Shown here in pieces: positions 63,117-64,000 of a stretch of 64,000 nucleotides of DNA. Source of the DNA: Diphasiastrum complanatum (taxonomy: Eukaryota; Streptophyta; Lycopodiopsida; Lycopodiales; Lycopodiaceae); assembly GCA_029204225.1 (NCBI GenBank), contig CM055104.1, forward strand, positions 43,059,480 to 43,123,479, given 5' to 3'. The notes under the pieces are model-generated. The model searched no databases, had not been told where the DNA came from, and worked only from the letters and a program-made list of their open reading frames with translations. Numbering within the stretch: position 1 is the stretch's first letter; every line of letters begins with the position of its first letter. A program made the translations under genes and the position numbers.

Positions 63117-63486
63117 TGATTTGTTTGTGACCTTTGATTTGAGGTTAGAGTTCAGAGATTGGGCTCATAAACGTGTTATACTATTGTTTTATGCATGAGC
63201 ATGTGGTTAAATGTCAAGATCATTTTCATAACTACTTATGTGCTTGTTTGTACAAGAACTCATTGACTTTTGCCATTTTTGCAGCCGGCACGAACGTAGT
63301 TCCTACCTTTGGTGGCTTTGGTTCCTCCATAACAGATAATATGACCCTTACTTCACTTGACAGTAAGATGCAACCGTCATTTGGAAGTCATGCTGTTGGT
63401 AGCACTTTCGCATTGCCTCCACAACCTTTCAAAGAAGAGATGATGAGTACCAATAATACTCAAAGTGTTGAAGCAAAAAATACAAT
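22156..63486 (+). CDS. CCCH zinc-finger / FG-repeat protein, NUP42-like, 7 exons visible, 3' incomplete
   Basis: Likely a nuclear-pore-associated protein for mRNA export, similar to plant CCCH proteins of the C3H16/C3H46 type and animal NUPL2. Exons that join in frame are 22156-22202, 22468-22644, 23046-23144, 23818-23911, 58957-59225, 59997-60151 and 63285-63486. The next donor GTAAGT follows at 63487. The first 27 residues form a C-x7-C-x5-C-x3-H finger (C9, C17, C23, H27) around CRDFQRGSC and CRFGARC. Residues about 75-139 hold the conserved block ending SFWRLTSYAHWKYLPNDICG and FEELRSVAYESAKHG. Exon 5 begins VQKEQAMFTAKSSEFE and then becomes S/Q/FG-rich, with FGGF and AGGFGKG stretches in exons 6-7. 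Intron 1 starts with GC, and intron 4 is about 35 kb. No stops interrupt the joined frame. The usual acidic C-terminus must lie in exons beyond the window. Confidence 0.87.
22245..22405. repeat. Tandem repeats with hairpins in intron 1 of the CCCH gene
   Basis: Three imperfect copies of a unit of about 55-60 bp. Two carry GTAGAC-x6-GTCTAC, a perfect 6-bp stem, followed by AAAATTA and TTGATTCATTGCTG. They fill most of the 265-bp GC-AG intron. Confidence 0.75.
24031..24262. repeat. 190-bp insert between 21-bp direct repeats, with two hairpins
   Basis: ATCTTTGCATCGTGAATTAA(C) occurs at 24031-24051 and 24242-24262. Between the copies are the perfect hairpins CGGGCCC-TTC-GGGCCCG (about 24078-24094) and GAAGGGCAC-x7-GTGCCCTTC (about 24178-24202). 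No Pol III boxes and no poly-A tail are seen, so the element class is unknown. Confidence 0.6.
24851..25083. repeat. (CT)n and (CT)n(CA)n microsatellites
   Basis: CT runs at about 24851-24903 and 25023-25052, the latter continuing as CA to 25083. A T-run with few interruptions lies at about 24635-24670. Confidence 0.95.
26015..29360. mobile_element. LTR-derived element A with inverted termini and TGATG target duplication
   Basis: TGATG flanks both sides (26015-26019 and 29356-29360). The right end is a plus-oriented 493-bp LTR (28863-29355) preceded by a PPT (TTAAGGGGGAG). The left end (26020-about 26126) is the reverse complement of the last 107 bases of that LTR, not a direct copy, so both outer ends are U5 ends. 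The interior 27560-28770 matches, inverted, the post-PBS region of element B (40263 to about 41180). It joins the PPT-proximal sequence near 28770 at CAGAATT. Short plus-strand frames (27294-27533, 27927-28118) are unrecognised, and no gag or pol is present. Confidence 0.75.
28863..29355 (+). repeat. LTR of element A (same family as 39787-40262)
   Basis: Starts TGTTAGAGTTAATG after a PPT and ends GGTTTTCTAACA. It is very similar to the LTR at 39787-40262. Confidence 0.85.
31345..31692. repeat. GC-rich segment and (GA)n array left of LINE-1
   Basis: GGACGCGTCC occurs twice around poly-T tracts near 31450-31500. From about 31590 it is GA-rich with AATTTAGGGAGAG at about 31619. The long GA run abuts the LINE 3' end through a GAAA repeat. 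The long open frames here are microsatellite artefacts. Confidence 0.85.
31901..34940 (-). pseudogene. LINE-1 ORF2: AP endonuclease and reverse transcriptase
   Basis: Nicks target DNA and reverse-transcribes the LINE RNA there. The endonuclease part (about 34900-34380) contains LLLFTETHESQERGLLIFPG, a SIGVACLYKES block and GHILLTGDFNARTSS, whose GDFN is a conserved catalytic-core motif. Frameshifts or stops break it near 34500 and 34330. The RT part has HKARDIEDL-like and GQAGFRSHYSTTDHIF blocks, DFRKAFDSVPRSL, GVKQGCSLSPVLFGLYIDEL and LLYADDVVLV. An in-frame TGA at 33709-33711 replaces a Cys codon that LINE-2 keeps. The end has a C-x2-C-x9-H-x4-C knuckle (32340-32410), then a D-run. No RNase H domain is evident. 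The copy is dead. Confidence 0.85.
34952..36355 (-). pseudogene. LINE-1 ORF1 (coiled-coil, RRM-like, C-terminal domain)
   Basis: RNA-binding chaperone-type protein of the LINE ribonucleoprotein. The frame opens with about 200 residues rich in Pro, Leu and Ala. A heptad-like coiled coil follows (IDQIKAEFQTLRHEISQL and ILQSKVASLEQ). Then comes an RRM-like start, NIRVRGIPDTQDALAEAKRF, and, after a frameshift near 35145-35180, a basic C-terminal domain with RCRAKLRGTTIYMDDDLTY, EERRRAFQTARESGRRV and YRDGRVHF, ending at 34952. The order resembles the coiled-coil/RRM/CTD type known in animal L1 and not the RRM plus zinc-knuckle ORF1 common in seed-plant L1. The true ATG is unclear because the frame runs back into CT repeats. 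Confidence 0.7.
38636..39335 (-). pseudogene. Copia C pol C-terminus (end of RT and RNase H)
   Basis: Encodes SVNETLYRQLVGSLIYLT, RPDISYAVSMVSQFM, WKAAKRILRYVKGTLRYG, then the RNase H motifs STTGYAF, ALSSTEAEYKA, WCDNQSCIQLAKNP and HIEVQQHFIREKL. It ends just before the PPT. The frame is open, but it starts abruptly at a 39-bp inverted-repeat junction (39295-39333) where the upstream RT should be, so it cannot give a full polyprotein. Confidence 0.85.
39334..41770 (+). mobile_element. Inverted copia segment B: RT piece, 3' UTR, LTR, PBS and leader
   Basis: Reading plus: an RT fragment (39340-39695) with IVIIVLYVDDLIITGSN, LGIEVWRSKESLFISQ and STPYDPSVKLTKEE, ending SVNETLYRQ. Then comes PPT-proximal sequence to 39786, an LTR at 39787-40262 (TGTTAG...CTAACA), a PBS TGGTATCAGAGC at 40263, and about 1.2 kb of leader. 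The order pol-LTR-leader has only one LTR, so this is not a simple nested insertion. The edge with C near 41500-41770 is not resolved. The LTR and leader match element A. Confidence 0.75.
41771..42402 (-). pseudogene. Copia C gag remnant (UBN2 type)
   Basis: Starts MDLTTASGKFKL at 42402. A stop follows, then HGLNDQDRRAFEKR, NAIGPKDAWDILKNTYE and ESITDFITRVKDLRDQ. Another stop precedes SLPLQYQNFVMTLSLRE and FDELNGLLLQEELRRQNLM. This is a typical copia gag capsid layout. The nucleocapsid knuckle and the rest of the polyprotein are not intact. Confidence 0.8.
42650..42800. repeat. 31-bp tandem repeats in the copia C leader
   Basis: Four imperfect units of about 31 bp, each with the palindrome CCTGCTCAGG (first copy CCTGCGCAGG), a TACCGCCCTCAG-like segment and an A-run. 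They lie between the PBS and gag of element C. Confidence 0.75.
45505..45890. repeat. (GA)n array with interspersed TTTAGGG-type motifs
   Basis: GA tracts (about 45505-45558, 45700-45762, 45820-45866 and shorter ones) are separated by units such as GATGCTATCGGGTTTAGGGA, ATATGGTTAAGGG, ATATGCTTTTGGGTTTAGGG and ATATGGTTTAGGGTATAGGG. The same TTTAGGG-GA signature flanks LINE-1 on both sides (about 31619 and 36377). Very long open frames on both strands are low-complexity artefacts. Confidence 0.9.
45971..46437 (+). CDS. Unrecognised short coding candidate with intron-like gap
   Basis: A 131-codon frame (46042-46437) has an Arg/Lys/Gln-rich helical stretch (KLLEDVRRHNKRHRKQEAEF, then QQEIMARLLELQ) and a leucine-rich end. 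Upstream, ATGGCAGGG at 45971, a GTGAGC at about 45994 and a TTTTCCACAG acceptor-like site at about 46052-46061 could make a first exon. AATAAA follows at about 46480. GC content is above its surroundings. It may be a captured gene piece or a transposon accessory frame. No family is recognised and translation is unproven. Confidence 0.3.
46697..46722. repeat. (GA)n microsatellite
   Basis: Short GA run before the 241-bp tandem repeats. Confidence 0.9.
46874..47621 (+). repeat. Three tandem 240-241-bp units, each with an exon-like segment, plus a partial fourth
   Basis: Units start at 46874, 47114, 47355 and 47595 (partial). Each follows a T-rich tract ending TTTAG or TGTAG, a good splice acceptor. 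The first about 100 bases of a unit read in the plus strand as QKKDIKYTVE, then DSDDDEVRMCK and a stop. Units are about 93-95% alike. The pattern suggests tandem duplication of a terminal exon with its 3' intron and UTR. The reverse-strand open frames across it are shadows. Confidence 0.75.
47600..48617 (-). pseudogene. Second hAT transposase relic (hAT-2)
   Basis: Shorter and more decayed relative of hAT-1. On the minus strand: APILSDRWTNIRHRFVMNIM at about 48580-48500, RWDYTTYSHD at about 48410, then ASACERNWSTW, HHTKRRNGLSINQ and a tail with VNPDLCML-like sequence down to about 47640. The DDN/CAAHCIDL block of hAT-1 is missing, so it is internally deleted, with several stops. Its right side ends at the gypsy LTR at 48618. 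Confidence 0.7.
48618..49762 (-). repeat. 3' LTR of the chromovirus
   Basis: About 1145 bp. Its U3 holds two copies of a roughly 105-bp repeat beginning CATACCTCCGACCAAGG (about 49488 and 49595). The inner part matches 55022-55795 closely. The left edge has TGCTTTTAC against CACTTTTAC next to the PBS in the other copy. Confidence 0.85.
49741..52640 (-). pseudogene. Chromovirus pol: RT, RNase H, integrase, chromodomain
   Basis: RT motifs: VVLVAKKDGTIRFCIDYKKL, YPLPRMDDLIDYL, FTKIDLRSGYHQIRI, FLVLPFGLTDAPATFQQMMN and VVFLDDILVFS. A Trp-to-stop change at 51624-51626 ends the RT frame. RNase H carries VVRTDASDYASGAALMQ and TYEKELFAIVHALKIWRHYL. The integrase zinc finger has HECHDSPCAGHPGIQRTF before another stop at about 50856. 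The core has MDFVVGLLRTGKGHDSVWVI, VNDCDPKFTGNFW and HPESDGQTERTN, and the frame is lost near 50230. The C-terminus has FRVSKLKPSLG and a chromodomain with FLVRWRGKSEEKNTWEKEAD. Lesions are few single stops, so the copy is fairly young but inactive. Confidence 0.9.
52900..53220 (-). pseudogene. Chromovirus zinc knuckle and aspartic protease
   Basis: Directly after the gag stop, the frame encodes a CCHC knuckle (CFKCNDESHLARDC), then the protease active-site motif FDTGSTHNFI at about 52970-53010. A protease-to-RT linker continues to about 52630 (DIVLGQQWHF). Confidence 0.75.
53222..54021 (-). pseudogene. Chromovirus gag
   Basis: Starts MDQTNENSSFELSN at 54021 with a Gln/Leu-rich coiled stretch. 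A break at 53834-53836 precedes the capsid part, which has SSWLNVWNKYFGMNQFP, VTMFLEGRALIWWDDL, EYFLSLLDDYEHFQKL and FIDGLPKDYQVDVRR. The Lys/Asn-rich end stops at 53222. The region is recognisable as gypsy retrotransposon gag, interrupted near residue 61 and separated from pol by one stop. Confidence 0.85.
55022..55795 (-). repeat. Truncated 5' LTR of the chromovirus
   Basis: Matches 48618-49435, apart from a deletion near 55205-55225, then stops at AGAAAAATA. Different sequence follows. Confidence 0.85.
55796..56175. other. Unassigned sequence between chromovirus and copia E
   Basis: Contains TGTTAGGGACCCAACC near 56003, which looks like an LTR start, but no partner was found. No coding region is recognised. 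Confidence 0.4.
56567..56710 (+). repeat. 5' LTR of the TRIM
   Basis: 144 bp, starts TGTTGG and ends TTAACA, directly followed by the PBS. Confidence 0.92.
56609..56681 (+). tRNA. tRNA-like sequence in TRIM 5' LTR (probably not a functional tRNA)
   Basis: 73 nt. The acceptor stem GGGCGGA/TCTGTCC pairs fully with two G-U pairs. The D arm is GCTC-AGTGGTA-GAGC. The T arm is CTGGG-TTCGAAT-CCTAG, followed by discriminator A. A box TAGCTCAGTGG and B box GGTTCGAATCC fit the consensus. The anticodon arm is irregular: one extra nucleotide, one stem mismatch and no U33, so the anticodon cannot be stated with confidence. Confidence 0.75.
56826..56969 (+). repeat. 3' LTR of the TRIM
   Basis: 144 bp, starts right after the G-rich PPT and ends CTAACA before the second GCTCC. 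Confidence 0.92.
56868..56940 (+). tRNA. tRNA-like sequence in TRIM 3' LTR (probably not a functional tRNA)
   Basis: Same 73-nt unit. The acceptor stem is GGGCAGA/TCTGTCC, one G-U better than the other copy. The D stem has one mismatch (GAGG). The B box GGTTCGAACCC is still usable. Confidence 0.72.
57110..57835 (-). pseudogene. Copia E gag (UBN2 type)
   Basis: About 240 open codons. MDSQSKAGLIADKLNGSNYY at about 57760 is the likely start. KFKMKTLLIANELWDVV, TSKEVWDILSTLYDVRDV, KRKFFSLKMSNGDSLQNHV and LLSSLPSTYENWVMII follow. This is a classic copia gag capsid. The nucleocapsid knuckle is not readable between 57110 and 57000. The frame upstream of the likely start runs into the leader and should not be counted. 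Confidence 0.85.
58111..58956. other. Right end of CCCH intron 4
   Basis: No coding region or named repeat seen. A GTCCAG acceptor precedes exon 5 at 58957. Confidence 0.5.
59226..59996. other. CCCH intron 5
   Basis: Ordinary AT-rich intron with a GTGATT donor and a GTGCAG acceptor. It contains a short (ACAGT)n run near 59893-59910. Confidence 0.7.
62385..62935 (-). mobile_element. LTR remnant with primer-binding site
   Basis: Plus-strand CTCTGATACCA at about 62385-62395 is the reverse complement of an initiator-Met PBS. LTR-like sequence starts TGACAACTTTTCACACGTG next to it. The outer end is unclear (about 62935), and no coding region is recognised on the left. Confidence 0.45.
62965..63112. 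repeat. Two (TA)n blocks around a short near-palindrome
   Basis: TA runs at about 62965-63013 and 63077-63112 flank 63 bases that contain GGTGCCGTACCACGGCACC, an almost perfect palindrome. Confidence 0.85.
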
Positions 63487-63640
63487 GTAAGTACAAATAT
63501 TTTTCTAGGAAATGATGTGCATCTATCATTTAGGTTTCACAAGTTTTATTGAACAAAAATCAAGTACTGAAAATTGACAAACGAGTTGCTAAAATTAACA
63601 ATATCCTTTCAACGTCATGTAAATTCCATGGCTTGTTCGG

Positions 63641-63644
<4 letters not shown>

Positions 63645-63706
<62 letters not shown>
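63645..63706. repeat. (GA)n microsatellite
   Basis: About 30 GA units in intron 7 of the CCCH gene. Open frames over it on both strands are artefacts. Confidence 0.96.
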
Positions 63707-63707
<1 letters not shown>

Positions 63708-64000
63708 GTTTCTGAGATACCAAAGGTACACACTTTGGACATTGTCACATGCCAACTGCAACATTTCATGCATGTCATGGAAGAAATCATTCACCTTATG
63801 GAGTCTAATTCCCTTAGTCTCAACATAGATTGGTGATCAAGGCTAAAATCCATACATAAGCAAAAACGGATTGAAACCTAGGGCCAAATACTTATTGCAA
63901 GCAAACTTAATAGTGAGAAGGTACTTTTTCCAATGAGACTGCTTATTGGAAATGTATGCATGAAGCATATCCTCCGTAGTCGAACTAGTGCTTTTCGTTT
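63707..64000. other. Start of CCCH intron 7 (right window edge)
   Basis: No further exon of the CCCH gene is visible. Plus-strand TTTTTCCAATGAGACTGC near 63926 resembles the reverse complement of a gypsy integrase region (compare 50360-50400), so another retroelement probably begins here. Confidence 0.35.

Larger units (their letters stand above)
60152..63284. other. CCCH intron 6
   Basis: A 3.1-kb intron with a GTAGGT donor and a TTTGCAG acceptor. It holds small palindromes near 61450-61480 (TTCCGGAATGCTCGTTCCGG), a TAA/AAT run near 61545-61565, an A-rich run near 61605-61640, an LTR remnant near 62385 and TA repeats near 62965-63112. Confidence 0.7.

Overview
This window is plant nuclear DNA from a repeat-rich genome. 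The evidence is a plant-type amino acid permease, a plant-type CCCH zinc-finger/FG protein gene, TTTAGGG telomere-type motifs, and Ty1/copia, Ty3/gypsy chromovirus, LINE, hAT and TRIM elements. Long repeat-packed introns suggest a large-genome land plant such as a fern or another non-angiosperm, but that placement is inference.

Layout. (1) 846-4285 (+): an apparently intact seven-exon amino acid permease gene. (2) 4.3-22.1 kb: intergenic. It holds an unrecognised coding remnant, a 6.1-kb Ty3/gypsy element with 5-bp target-site duplications (TSDs) whose coding region has decayed, a GC-rich minisatellite in AT-rich DNA, copia scraps and a foldback element just before the next gene. (3) 22156 to beyond the right edge (+): a CCCH zinc-finger, FG-rich protein resembling NUP42/NUPL2. 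Seven exons are visible and the eighth lies outside. Its zinc finger is split by a GC-AG intron, and intron 4 is about 35 kb.

Intron 4 is a layered record of insertions. A hAT transposase relic (about 25.2-31.1 kb) is split by an LTR-derived element with inverted instead of direct termini. Two same-orientation LINEs lie in a (GA)n/TTTAGGG array, and the second is split by a copia element that itself contains an inverted piece of another copia element. A 241-bp tandem array with an exon-like segment and a second hAT relic follow. Next come a Ty3/gypsy chromovirus with single-stop lesions, and a copia fragment whose protease motif is interrupted by a 403-bp TRIM.

The most notable object is that TRIM (56567-56969). 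It has two 144-bp LTRs, a PBS, a PPT and a perfect 5-bp TSD, and each LTR carries a 73-nt tRNA-like sequence with intact A- and B-box promoters. It is analogous to Cassandra, which carries 5S rRNA in its LTRs, and matches the tRNA-bearing TRIM type I recall as Helenus. Only the two host genes look functional. The transposon coding regions all show stops, frameshifts or truncation.
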